Below, piece after piece: positions 1 through 12,328 of a stretch of DNA of 64,000 nt. The stretch comes from Mucor racemosus. Lineage: Eukaryota > Mucoromycota > Mucoromycetes > Mucorales > Mucoraceae. Numbering within the stretch: position 1 is the stretch's first letter; every line of letters starts with the position of its first letter. The position numbers and the translations under genes were made by a program. The notes beneath the pieces are model-generated. The model ran no database searches. It saw only the letters and a program-made list of their open reading frames with translations, and was not told the DNA's origin. The stretch covers positions 1-64,000 of the forward strand of contig JAPEHQ010000024.1 of assembly GCA_027405735.1 (NCBI GenBank), in the 5' to 3' direction.

Positions 1-224
1 AAAAAAAGTTTTTTTTTTCCCTTATTTTGTCCGGTAAAATTCTTGAAACTAGACTTGACGTTTAGAATTATATATCAAAATGTGTGGAATAAATTGTTTC
101 AACAACTTTTATCATGTGTTCAAATAAGGCTTTATAATAAAATTAAGGGTTGCCATAGGCGTATTTACTAAACTCATGCCTCAACAGTAATTTGATAAAG
201 CCTGTTTTGCAAGTATGTTCTCGT

Positions 225-815
225 ATGCTTCGTAATAGAAGTATGACATTACTTATATACCCGGAGAAATTAAATTGACTTCTATGACTGAACAACTAAG
301 CAAGCAATGGACTTAAGGGCATTGACAATCGTTTCAAATACTATGCAGATGGCAAAATAAGAATTAATGCTGATAAGCAAGAACTTTTGCTTCTTGAGGT
401 TTCTTCTGCTCTGGGTCAAGCAACTCAAGACAAGATTGCCTTTGATCATACCAAAGCCATGTTTGGGCTTCTTGCCATATTGAAGACTCTCGCCTGCAAA
501 ATAGTCATGGATCATTTGAATCTTTTAAAAAAATTAAATTTCACTTCATTCACGTTCATGGTAATAATAGTAAATTTTTTCGATGCATACTGTAAGTCAA
601 TAGCAACTAACTTAATTTTGGTTTAATAGGCCAAGCAGTTAAACACTGGACAATGATGACTCCGGAACCTGGAGTTTATATCATGACAAAGGAGCAAAAG
701 GCCACCATTCCTGTGACATCAACAGCATGGCTGATGATTTGATCTCCTACAGTAGAATTATATATCAAATGTGTGGAATAAATTGTTCAACAACTTTTAT
801 CATGTGTTCAAATAA
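225..815 (+). pseudogene. Array unit 1 gene copy, frameshifted
   Basis: This is the counterpart of the intact gene in unit 2 (2527-3115). Compared with it, this copy has several single-base insertions and deletions (for example near 235, 305-325, 500, 572, 716 and 768) that destroy the reading frame in both exons. Most changes are indels rather than substitutions and they cluster at the window edge. They could be genuine decay or uncorrected sequencing error at a contig end. Confidence 0.7.
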
Positions 816-2364
816 GGCTTTATAATAAAATTTAAGGGTTGCCATAGGCGTATTTACTAAACTCCAACCAAATTTGTATCATAAAAATCTCGACAAAATT
901 AATAGATACAGTAAAATGAATTGCAGACTCGTTTTTAGCAGCAAATTTTACCGCAGCAAAGTTGGTTGCCTGATTTCTGCTGATACTTTTGTAAAAAAAT
1001 GTGAAAATTCTCCAAATTGTTAAAACTACAAAACAGAAAAACAAAACAAAACAGGATTTACAATTACAAGGTCTAGGGGTCCAAAAATTATCCAAAAAAA
1101 AAAACCACTCCTGAAACTTTAATGTATAATAAAACATTAAAAAACAAGAAGGTTTAGCTTTGAAAGTATTATTTGCAAGCTTTTAAAAACTCGAGATATT
1201 TGACATAGATTGTGTTTTTAAGCTGGGGTAAAAGCAAGTGTTTCACGTTTGAAGCCCTTGTACTCGCTGAGAAATCAACATGAAGAGAAATAGCTCTTTT
1301 GACAAGATTCTATAGCATCTCAAATATAGCCCTACATTTTTCATTTCCTGATTATCTATTGAAATGGGGGCACGCTCCAATTTTGAATATCACCATATAA
1401 AATTGTATAATCAGATATGCACATGTAACTGAGCTTGAATTCAAAAAGTGTTCAAATGGAAAAAAAATCCAAAAAAATCCAAAAAAACCTTGTATGTTTA
1501 ATTACTCACAAAAATGCATAGTAAGTTGAACTACCGTATTAAATATCTTGGGTTCAGTTTTTAATTCTGAATCGATCTATGTAGGTTTTGAAAATGTTTT
1601 TTTCATAAAATCTCTAGCAAATTTAATATCAAATTTTAACGGTTTTTGATCAAAAAGTACCTTTCACTCAAATGCAACCCCAACATATTTTATTTTTACA
1701 TTATGCGCAACAAAAGTATCTACAAAATGAGTATTTATACGTAGCTGTAGCCCTATTTTTCGTGGGGATATACATTTTTTTGAATTTTTTTTTGTAAAAC
1801 CGAAATTTATCCTTGTATATCCTCGTTCAAAATGAATCCTTTTTTGTATCACCAAAAATCAATCATTCAATCTCAATTTTCTCGACCAAAATTAATATTT
1901 TTTGACGAGATAAAATTCGTTGGATAGACGCTAATGAGCACTATCCTATGGTTTTACCCTTGCATACCTGCCATCATCCCTTCATGGATCTCTATAACAG
2001 AAAAAGTGCCCTCACAAAATTTATAAAAAAATAAAAAAAGTCTTTACAGCCATCCAAAACCTAGATATCCTGGTATAGAATGAAAAATAATCTAGACTTT
2101 ACCTTAGTATTTTCTCGACTTATTCTCATTTCAAATGCGCTTTCTCAATTTTAAGCTGGCCATCTTTGCATCATTCAAATTTATGAAACAATCACTATAG
2201 TAACCATCCTTGCTTCACTTAATAAACTTTGTTACCTATACAATCTTGAATCGATCCCTACCGCTTTTCAAGAAAACATTCTATTCAAATTCTTTACCAC
2301 TACAAATATTCTCGTTTTTTCCCTTATTTTGTCCGGTAAAATTCTTGAAACTAGACTTGACGTT

Positions 2365-3164
2365 TAGAATTATATATCAAAATGTGTGGAATAAATTGTT
2401 CAACAACTTTTATCATGTGTTCAAATAAGGCTTTATAATAAAATTTAAGGGTTGCCATAGGCGTATTTACTAAACTCATGCCTCAACAGTAATTTGATAA
2501 AGCCTTGTTTGCAAGTATGTTCTCGTATGCTTCGTAATAAGAAGTATGACATTACTTATATACCCGGAGAAATTAAATTGACTTCTATGACTGAACAACT
2601 AAGCAAGCAAGGATTACTTGACAATCGTTTCAAATACTATGCAGATGGCAAAATAAGAATTAATGCTGATAAGCAAGAACTTTTGCTTCTTGAGGTTTCT
2701 TCTGCTCTGGGTCAAGCAACTCAAGACAAGATTGCCTTTGATCATACCAAAGCCATGTTTGGGCTTCTTGCCATATTGAAGACTCTCGCCTGCAAAAATA
2801 GTCATGGATCATTTGAATCTTTTAAAAAAATTAAATTTCACTTCATTCACGTTCATGGTAATAATAGTAATATTTTTTCGATGCATACTGTAAGTCAATA
2901 GCAACTAACTTAATTTTGGTTTAATAGGCCAAGCAGTTAAACACTGGACAATGATGACTCCGGAACCTGGAGTTTATATCATGACAAAGGAGCAAAAGGC
3001 CACCATTCCTGTGAACATCAACAGCATGGCTGATGATTTGATCTCCTACAGTAGAATTATATATCAAAATGTGTGGAATAAATTGTTCAACAACTTTTAT
3101 CATGTGTTCAAATAAGGCTTTATAATAAAATTTAAGGGTTGCCATAGGCGTATTTACTAAACTC
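2365..3164 (+). repeat. 113-bp direct repeats flanking the gene inside each unit
   Basis: Bases 2365-2477 and 3052-3164 are identical over 113 bases, 687 bases apart. The same pair recurs in every unit. The segment includes the last codons of the gene and the sequence after its stop codon. One copy therefore sits upstream of the gene and one forms its 3' end, as expected if a gene-sized piece was once duplicated in tandem and then trimmed. The right edge of the whole array (13903) falls inside this same repeat. Confidence 0.9.
2527..3115 (+). CDS. Array unit 2: two-exon gene of unknown family (172 aa)
   Basis: Model: exons 2527-2857 and 2928-3115, total 519 bases, 172 residues. The intron has donor GTAATA and acceptor TTAATAG and restores the phase exactly. 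The first ATG in the open frame was taken as the start, although the frame stays open about 65 bases further upstream. The protein opens MLRNKKYDITYIPG and has a core with LLLEVSSALGQ and FDHTKAMFGLLAILKT, then a short C-terminal exon. No transmembrane segment, signal peptide or catalytic motif is evident. From memory, this core resembles multi-copy hypothetical proteins of Mucorales genomes, which needs a database search. No function can be assigned. The upstream 113-bp repeat also encodes the protein's last ~20 residues out of context. Confidence 0.65.
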
Positions 3165-4829
3165 CAACCAAATTTGTATCATAAAAATCTCGACAAAATT
3201 AATAGATACAGTAAAATGAATTGCAGACTCGTTTTTAGCAGCAAATTTTACCGCAGCAAAGTTGGTTGCCTGATTTCTGCTGATACTTTTGTAAAAAAAT
3301 GTGAAAATTCTCCAAATTGTTAAAACTACAAAACAGAAAAACAAAACAAAACAGGATTTACAATTACAAGGTCTAGGGGTCCAAAAATTATCCAAAAAAA
3401 AAAACCACTCCTGAAACTTTAATGTATAATAAAACATTAAAAAACAAGAAGGTTTAGCTTTGAAAGTATTATTTGCAAGCTTTTAAAAACTCGAGATATT
3501 TGACATAGATTGTGTTTTTAAGCTGGGGTAAAAGCAAGTGTTTCACGTTTGAAGCCCTTGTACTCGCTGAGAAATCAACATGAAGAGAAATAGCTCTTTT
3601 GACAAGATTCTATAGCATCTCAAATATAGCCCTACATTTTTCATTTCCTGATTATCTATTGAAATGGGGGCACGCTCCAATTTTGAATATCACCATATAA
3701 AATTGTATAATCAGATATGCACATGTAACTGAGCTTGAATTCAAAAAGTGTTCAAATGGAAAAAAAATCCAAAAAAATCCAAAAAAAACCTTGTATGTTT
3801 AATTACTCACAAAAATGCATAGTAAGTTGAACTACCGTATTAAATATCTTGGGTTCAGTTTTTAATTCTGAATCGATCTATGTAGGTTTTGAAAATGTTT
3901 TTTTCATAAAATCTCTAGCAAATTTAATATCAAATTTTAACGGTTTTTGATCAAAAAGTACCTTTCACTCAAATGCAACCCCAACATATTTTATTTTTAC
4001 ATTATGCGCAACAAAAGTATCTACAAAATGAGTATTTATACGTAGCTGTAGCCCTATTTTTCGTGGGGATATACATTTTTTTGAATTTTTTTTTGTAAAA
4101 CCGAAAATTTATCCTTGTATATCCTCGTTCAAAATGAATCCTTTTTTGTATCACCAAAAATCAATCATTCAATCTCAATTTTCTCGACCAAAAATTAATA
4201 TTTTTTGACGAGATAAAATTCGTTGGATAGACGCTAATGAGCACTATCCTATGGTTTTACCCTTGCATACCTGCCATCATCCCTTCATGGATCTCTATAA
4301 CAGAAAAAGTGCCCTCACAAAATTTATAAAAAAATAAAAAAAGTCTTTACAGCCATCCAAAACCTAGATATCCTGGTATAGAATGAAAAATAATCTAGAC
4401 TTTACCTTAGTATTTTCTCGACTTATTCTCATTTCAAATGCGCTTTCTCAATTTTAAGCTGGCCATCTTTGCATCATTCAAATTTATGAAACAATCACTA
4501 TAGTAACCATCCTTGCTTCACTTAATAAACTTTGTTACCTATACAATCTTGAATCGATCCCTACCGCTTTTCAAGAAAACATTCTATTCAAATTCTTTAC
4601 CACTACAAATATTCTCGTTTTTTCCCTTATTTTGTCCGGTAAAATTCTTGAAACTAGACTTGACGTTTAGAATTATATATCAAAATGTGTGGAATAAATT
4701 GTTCAACAACTTTTATCATGTGTTCAAATAAGGCTTTATAATAAAATTTAAGGGTTGCCATAGGCGTATTTACTAAACTCATGCCTCAACAGTAATTTGA
4801 TAAAGCCTTGTTTGCAAGTATGTTCTCGT

Positions 4830-5417
4830 ATGCTTCGTAATAAGAAGTATGACATTACTTATATACCCGGAGAAATTAAATTGACTTCTATGACTGAACA
4901 ACTAAGCAAGCAAGGATTACTTGACAATCGTTTCAAATACTATGCAGATGGCAAAATAAGAATTAATGCTGATAAGCAAGAACTTTTGCTTCTTGAGGTT
5001 TCTTCTGCTCTGGGTCAAGCAACTCAAGACAAGATTGCCTTTGATCATACCAAAGCCATGTTTGGGCTTCTTGCCATATTGAAGACTCTCGCCTGCAAAA
5101 ATAGTCATGGATCATTTGAATCTTTTAAAAAATTAAATTTCACTTCATTCACGTTCATGGTAATAATAGTAATATTTTTTCGATGCATACTGTAAGTCAA
5201 TAGCAACTAACTTAATTTTGGTTTAATAGGCCAAGCAGTTAAACACTGGACAATGATGACTCCGGAACCTGGAGTTTATATCATGACAAAGGAGCAAAAG
5301 GCCACCATTCCTGTGAACATCAACAGCATGGCTGATGATTTGATCTCCTACAGTAGAATTATATATCAAAATGTGTGGAATAAATTGTTCAACAACTTTT
5401 ATCATGTGTTCAAATAA
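4830..5417 (+). pseudogene. Array unit 3 gene copy, one-base frameshift
   Basis: This copy matches the unit 2 gene except for the loss of one A in an A-run near 5127 (six A instead of seven). The loss shifts the frame before the first exon ends, so the protein would end early in a different C-terminus. The splice sites and second exon (5231-5417) are otherwise kept. A single homopolymer change can be real or a sequencing error. Confidence 0.6.
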
Positions 5418-7131
5418 GGCTTTATAATAAAATTTAAGGGTTGCCATAGGCGTATTTACTAAACTCCAACCAAATTTGTATCATAAAAATCTCGACAAAA
5501 TTAATAGATACAGTAAAATGAATTGCAGACTCGTTTTTAGCAGCAAATTTTACCGCAGCAAAGTTGGTTGCCTGATTTCTGCTGATACTTTTGTAAAAAA
5601 ATGTGAAAATTCTCCAAATTGTTAAAACTACAAAACAGAAAAACAAAACAAAACAGGATTTACAATTACAAGGTCTAGGGGTCCAAAAATTATCCAAAAA
5701 AAAAAACCACTCCTGAAACTTTAATGTATAATAAAACATTAAAAAACAAGAAGGTTTAGCTTTGAAAGTATTATTTGCAAGCTTTTAAAAACTCGAGATA
5801 TTTGACATAGATTGTGTTTTTAAGCTGGGGTAAAAGCAAGTGTTTCACGTTTGAAGCCCTTGTACTCGCTGAGAAATCAACATGAAGAGAAATAGCTCTT
5901 TTGACAAGATTCTATAGCATCTCAAATATAGCCCTACATTTTTCATTTCCTGATTATCTATTGAAATGGGGGCACGCTCCAATTTTGAATATCACCATAT
6001 AAAATTGTATAATCAGATATGCACATGTAACTGAGCTTGAATTCAAAAAGTGTTCAAATGGAAAAAAAATCCAAAAAAATCCAAAAAAAACCTTGTATGT
6101 TTAATTACTCACAAAAATGCATAGTAAGTTGAACTACCGTATTAAATATCTTGGGTTCAGTTTTTAATTCTGAATCGATCTATGTAGGTTTTGAAAATGT
6201 TTTTTTCATAAAATCTCTAGCAAATTTAATATCAAATTTTAACGGTTTTTGATCAAAAAGTACCTTTCACTCAAATGCAACCCCAACATATTTTATTTTT
6301 ACATTATGCGCAACAAAAGTATCTACAAAATGAGTATTTATACGTAGCTGTAGCCCTATTTTTCGTGGGGATATACATTTTTTTGAATTTTTTTTTGTAA
6401 AACCGAAAATTTATCCTTGTATATCCTCGTTCAAAATGAATCCTTTTTTGTATCACCAAAAATCAATCATTCAATCTCAATTTTCTCGACCAAAAATTAA
6501 TATTTTTTGACGAGATAAAATTCGTTGGATAGACGCTAATGAGCACTATCCTATGGTTTTACCCTTGCATACCTGCCATCATCCCTTCATGGATCTCTAT
6601 AACAGAAAAAGTGCCCTCACAAAATTTATAAAAAAATAAAAAAAGTCTTTACAGCCATCCAAAACCTAGATATCCTGGTATAGAATGAAAAATAATCTAG
6701 ACTTTACCTTAGTATTTTCTCGACTTATTCTCATTTCAAATGCGCTTTCTCAATTTTAAGCTGGCCATCTTTGCATCATTCAAATTTATGAAACAATCAC
6801 TATAGTAACCATCCTTGCTTCACTTAATAAACTTTGTTACCTATACAATCTTGAATCGATCCCTACCGCTTTTCAAGAAAACATTCTATTCAAATTCTTT
6901 ACCACTACAAATATTCTCGTTTTTTCCCTTATTTTGTCCGGTAAAATTCTTGAAACTAGACTTGACGTTTAGAATTATATATCAAAATGTGTGGAATAAA
7001 TTGTTCAACAACTTTTATCATGTGTTCAAATAAGGCTTTATAATAAAATTTAAGGGTTGCCATAGGCGTATTTACTAAACTCATGCCTCAACAGTAATTT
7101 GATAAAGCCTTGTTTGCAAGTATGTTCTCGT

Positions 7132-7720
7132 ATGCTTCGTAATAAGAAGTATGACATTACTTATATACCCGGAGAAATTAAATTGACTTCTATGACTGAA
7201 CAACTAAGCAAGCAAGGATTACTTGACAATCGTTTCAAATACTATGCAGATGGCAAAATAAGAATTAATGCTGATAAGCAAGAACTTTTGCTTCTTGAGG
7301 TTTCTTCTGCTCTGGGTCAAGCAACTCAAGACAAGATTGCCTTTGATCATACCAAAGCCATGTTTGGGCTTCTTGCCATATTGAAGACTCTCGCCTGCAA
7401 AAATAGTCATGGATCATTTGAATCTTTTAAAAAAATTAAATTTCACTTCATTCACGTTCATGGTAATAATAGTAATATTTTTTCGATGCATACTGTAAGT
7501 CAATAGCAACTAACTTAATTTTGGTTTAATAGGCCAAGCAGTTAAACACTGGACAATGATGACTCCGGAACCTGGAGTTTATATCATGACAAAGGAGCAA
7601 AAGGCCACCATTCCTGTGAACATCAACAGCATGGCTGATGATTTGATCTCCTACAGTAGAATTATATATCAAAATGTGTGGAATAAATTGTTCAACAACT
7701 TTTATCATGTGTTCAAATAA
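7132..7720 (+). CDS. Array unit 4: intact copy of the repeated gene
   Basis: Exons 7132-7462 and 7533-7720 encode the same 172-residue protein as unit 2, with the same intron signals. The frame is intact. No promoter element was recognised upstream beyond general AT richness. The function is unknown and everything noted for the unit 2 copy applies. Confidence 0.65.
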
Positions 7721-9435
7721 GGCTTTATAATAAAATTTAAGGGTTGCCATAGGCGTATTTACTAAACTCCAACCAAATTTGTATCATAAAAATCTCGACA
7801 AAATTAATAGATACAGTAAAATGAATTGCAGACTCGTTTTTAGCAGCAAATTTTACCGCAGCAAAGTTGGTTGCCTGATTTCTGCTGATACTTTTGTAAA
7901 AAAATGTGAAAATTCTCCAAATTGTTAAAACTACAAAACAGAAAAACAAAACAAAACAGGATTTACAATTACAAGGTCTAGGGGTCCAAAAATTATCCAA
8001 AAAAAAAAAACCACTCCTGAAACTTTAATGTATAATAAAACATTAAAAAACAAGAAGGTTTAGCTTTGAAAGTATTATTTGCAAGCTTTTAAAAACTCGA
8101 GATATTTGACATAGATTGTGTTTTTAAGCTGGGGTAAAAGCAAGTGTTTCACGTTTGAAGCCCTTGTACTCGCTGAGAAATCAACATGAAGAGAAATAGC
8201 TCTTTTGACAAGATTCTATAGCATCTCAAATATAGCCCTACATTTTTCATTTCCTGATTATCTATTGAAATGGGGGCACGCTCCAATTTTGAATATCACC
8301 ATATAAAATTGTATAATCAGATATGCACATGTAACTGAGCTTGAATTCAAAAAGTGTTCAAATGGAAAAAAAATCCAAAAAAATCCAAAAAAAACCTTGT
8401 ATGTTTAATTACTCACAAAAATGCATAGTAAGTTGAACTACCGTATTAAATATCTTGGGTTCAGTTTTTAATTCTGAATCGATCTATGTAGGTTTTGAAA
8501 ATGTTTTTTTCATAAAATCTCTAGCAAATTTAATATCAAATTTTAACGGTTTTTGATCAAAAAGTACCTTTCACTCAAATGCAACCCCAACATATTTTAT
8601 TTTTACATTATGCGCAACAAAAGTATCTACAAAATGAGTATTTATACGTAGCTGTAGCCCTATTTTTCGTGGGGATATACATTTTTTTGAATTTTTTTTT
8701 GTAAAACCGAAAATTTATCCTTGTATATCCTCGTTCAAAATGAATCCTTTTTTGTATCACCAAAAATCAATCATTCAATCTCAATTTTCTCGACCAAAAA
8801 TTAATATTTTTTGACGAGATAAAATTCGTTGGATAGACGCTAATGAGCACTATCCTATGGTTTTACCCTTGCATACCTGCCATCATCCCTTCATGGATCT
8901 CTATAACAGAAAAAGTGCCCTCACAAAATTTATAAAAAAATAAAAAAAGTCTTTACAGCCATCCAAAACCTAGATATCCTGGTATAGAATGAAAAATAAT
9001 CTAGACTTTACCTTAGTATTTTCTCGACTTATTCTCATTTCAAATGCGCTTTCTCAATTTTAAGCTGGCCATCTTTGCATCATTCAAATTTATGAAACAA
9101 TCACTATAGTAACCATCCTTGCTTCACTTAATAAACTTTGTTACCTATACAATCTTGAATCGATCCCTACCGCTTTTCAAGAAAACATTCTATTCAAATT
9201 CTTTACCACTACAAATATTCTCGTTTTTTCCCTTATTTTGTCCGGTAAAATTCTTGAAACTAGACTTGACGTTTAGAATTATATATCAAAATGTGTGGAA
9301 TAAATTGTTCAACAACTTTTATCATGTGTTCAAATAAGGCTTTATAATAAAATTTAAGGGTTGCCATAGGCGTATTTACTAAACTCATGCCTCAACAGTA
9401 ATTTGATAAAGCCTTGTTTGCAAGTATGTTCTCGT

Positions 9436-10024
9436 ATGCTTCGTAATAAGAAGTATGACATTACTTATATACCCGGAGAAATTAAATTGACTTCTATGAC
9501 TGAACAACTAAGCAAGCAAGGATTACTTGACAATCGTTTCAAATACTATGCAGATGGCAAAATAAGAATTAATGCTGATAAGCAAGAACTTTTGCTTCTT
9601 GAGGTTTCTTCTGCTCTGGGTCAAGCAACTCAAGACAAGATTGCCTTTGATCATACCAAAGCCATGTTTGGGCTTCTTGCCATATTGAAGACTCTCGCCT
9701 GCAAAAATAGTCATGGATCATTTGAATCTTTTAAAAAAATTAAATTTCACTTCATTCACGTTCATGGTAATAATAGTAATATTTTTTCGATGCATACTGT
9801 AAGTCAATAGCAACTAACTTAATTTTGGTTTAATAGGCCAAGCAGTTAAACACTGGACAATGATGACTCCGGAACCTGGAGTTTATATCATGACAAAGGA
9901 GCAAAAGGCCACCATTCCTGTGAACATCAACAGCATGGCTGATGATTTGATCTCCTACAGTAGAATTATATATCAAAATGTGTGGAATAAATTGTTCAAC
10001 AACTTTTATCATGTGTTCAAATAA
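9436..10024 (+). CDS. Array unit 5: intact copy of the repeated gene
   Basis: Exons 9436-9766 and 9837-10024 give the same 172-residue product as units 2 and 4. Units 5 and 6 carry a 12-A run in the non-coding part where units 2 and 3 have 11, a marker that can order the copies. Confidence 0.65.
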
Positions 10025-11739
10025 GGCTTTATAATAAAATTTAAGGGTTGCCATAGGCGTATTTACTAAACTCCAACCAAATTTGTATCATAAAAATCTC
10101 GACAAAATTAATAGATACAGTAAAATGAATTGCAGACTCGTTTTTAGCAGCAAATTTTACCGCAGCAAAGTTGGTTGCCTGATTTCTGCTGATACTTTTG
10201 TAAAAAAATGTGAAAATTCTCCAAATTGTTAAAACTACAAAACAGAAAAACAAAACAAAACAGGATTTACAATTACAAGGTCTAGGGGTCCAAAAATTAT
10301 CCAAAAAAAAAAAACCACTCCTGAAACTTTAATGTATAATAAAACATTAAAAAACAAGAAGGTTTAGCTTTGAAAGTATTATTTGCAAGCTTTTAAAAAC
10401 TCGAGATATTTGACATAGATTGTGTTTTTAAGCTGGGGTAAAAGCAAGTGTTTCACGTTTGAAGCCCTTGTACTCGCTGAGAAATCAACATGAAGAGAAA
10501 TAGCTCTTTTGACAAGATTCTATAGCATCTCAAATATAGCCCTACATTTTTCATTTCCTGATTATCTATTGAAATGGGGGCACGCTCCAATTTTGAATAT
10601 CACCATATAAAATTGTATAATCAGATATGCACATGTAACTGAGCTTGAATTCAAAAAGTGTTCAAATGGAAAAAAAATCCAAAAAAATCCAAAAAAAACC
10701 TTGTATGTTTAATTACTCACAAAAATGCATAGTAAGTTGAACTACCGTATTAAATATCTTGGGTTCAGTTTTTAATTCTGAATCGATCTATGTAGGTTTT
10801 GAAAATGTTTTTTTCATAAAATCTCTAGCAAATTTAATATCAAATTTTAACGGTTTTTGATCAAAAAGTACCTTTCACTCAAATGCAACCCCAACATATT
10901 TTATTTTTACATTATGCGCAACAAAAGTATCTACAAAATGAGTATTTATACGTAGCTGTAGCCCTATTTTTCGTGGGGATATACATTTTTTTGAATTTTT
11001 TTTTGTAAAACCGAAAATTTATCCTTGTATATCCTCGTTCAAAATGAATCCTTTTTTGTATCACCAAAAATCAATCATTCAATCTCAATTTTCTCGACCA
11101 AAAATTAATATTTTTTGACGAGATAAAATTCGTTGGATAGACGCTAATGAGCACTATCCTATGGTTTTACCCTTGCATACCTGCCATCATCCCTTCATGG
11201 ATCTCTATAACAGAAAAAGTGCCCTCACAAAATTTATAAAAAAATAAAAAAAGTCTTTACAGCCATCCAAAACCTAGATATCCTGGTATAGAATGAAAAA
11301 TAATCTAGACTTTACCTTAGTATTTTCTCGACTTATTCTCATTTCAAATGCGCTTTCTCAATTTTAAGCTGGCCATCTTTGCATCATTCAAATTTATGAA
11401 ACAATCACTATAGTAACCATCCTTGCTTCACTTAATAAACTTTGTTACCTATACAATCTTGAATCGATCCCTACCGCTTTTCAAGAAAACATTCTATTCA
11501 AATTCTTTACCACTACAAATATTCTCGTTTTTTCCCTTATTTTGTCCGGTAAAATTCTTGAAACTAGACTTGACGTTTAGAATTATATATCAAAATGTGT
11601 GGAATAAATTGTTCAACAACTTTTATCATGTGTTCAAATAAGGCTTTATAATAAAATTTAAGGGTTGCCATAGGCGTATTTACTAAACTCATGCCTCAAC
11701 AGTAATTTGATAAAGCCTTGTTTGCAAGTATGTTCTCGT

Positions 11740-12328
11740 ATGCTTCGTAATAAGAAGTATGACATTACTTATATACCCGGAGAAATTAAATTGACTTCTA
11801 TGACTGAACAACTAAGCAAGCAAGGATTACTTGACAATCGTTTCAAATACTATGCAGATGGCAAAATAAGAATTAATGCTGATAAGCAAGAACTTTTGCT
11901 TCTTGAGGTTTCTTCTGCTCTGGGTCAAGCAACTCAAGACAAGATTGCCTTTGATCATACCAAAGCCATGTTTGGGCTTCTTGCCATATTGAAGACTCTC
12001 GCCTGCAAAAATAGTCATGGATCATTTGAATCTTTTAAAAAAATTAAATTTCACTTCATTCACGTTCATGGTAATAATAGTAATATTTTTTCGATGCATA
12101 CTGTAAGTCAATAGCAACTAACTTAATTTTGGTTTAATAGGCCAAGCAGTTAAACACTGGACAATGATGACTCCGGAACCTGGAGTTTATATCATGACAA
12201 AGGAGCAAAAGGCCACCATTCCTGTGAACATCAACAGCATGGCTGATGATTTGATCTCCTACAGTAGAATTATATATCAAAATGTGTGGAATAAATTGTT
12301 CAACAACTTTTATCATGTGTTCAAATAA
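11740..12328 (+). CDS. Array unit 6: intact copy of the repeated gene
   Basis: Exons 11740-12070 and 12141-12328 encode the same 172-residue protein. This is the last complete gene copy. The next unit stops at 13903, before any gene sequence. Confidence 0.65.

Noticed and set aside
1..40. Telomere or chromosome end at the left edge
   Set aside because: No telomeric repeat is present. The window simply starts inside the array.
832..1137. Minus-strand 101-codon frame repeated in each array unit
   Set aside because: Its length changes from 101 to 87 codons with an A-run, the composition is low-complexity, and there is no motif. The copies exist only because the unit is repeated.
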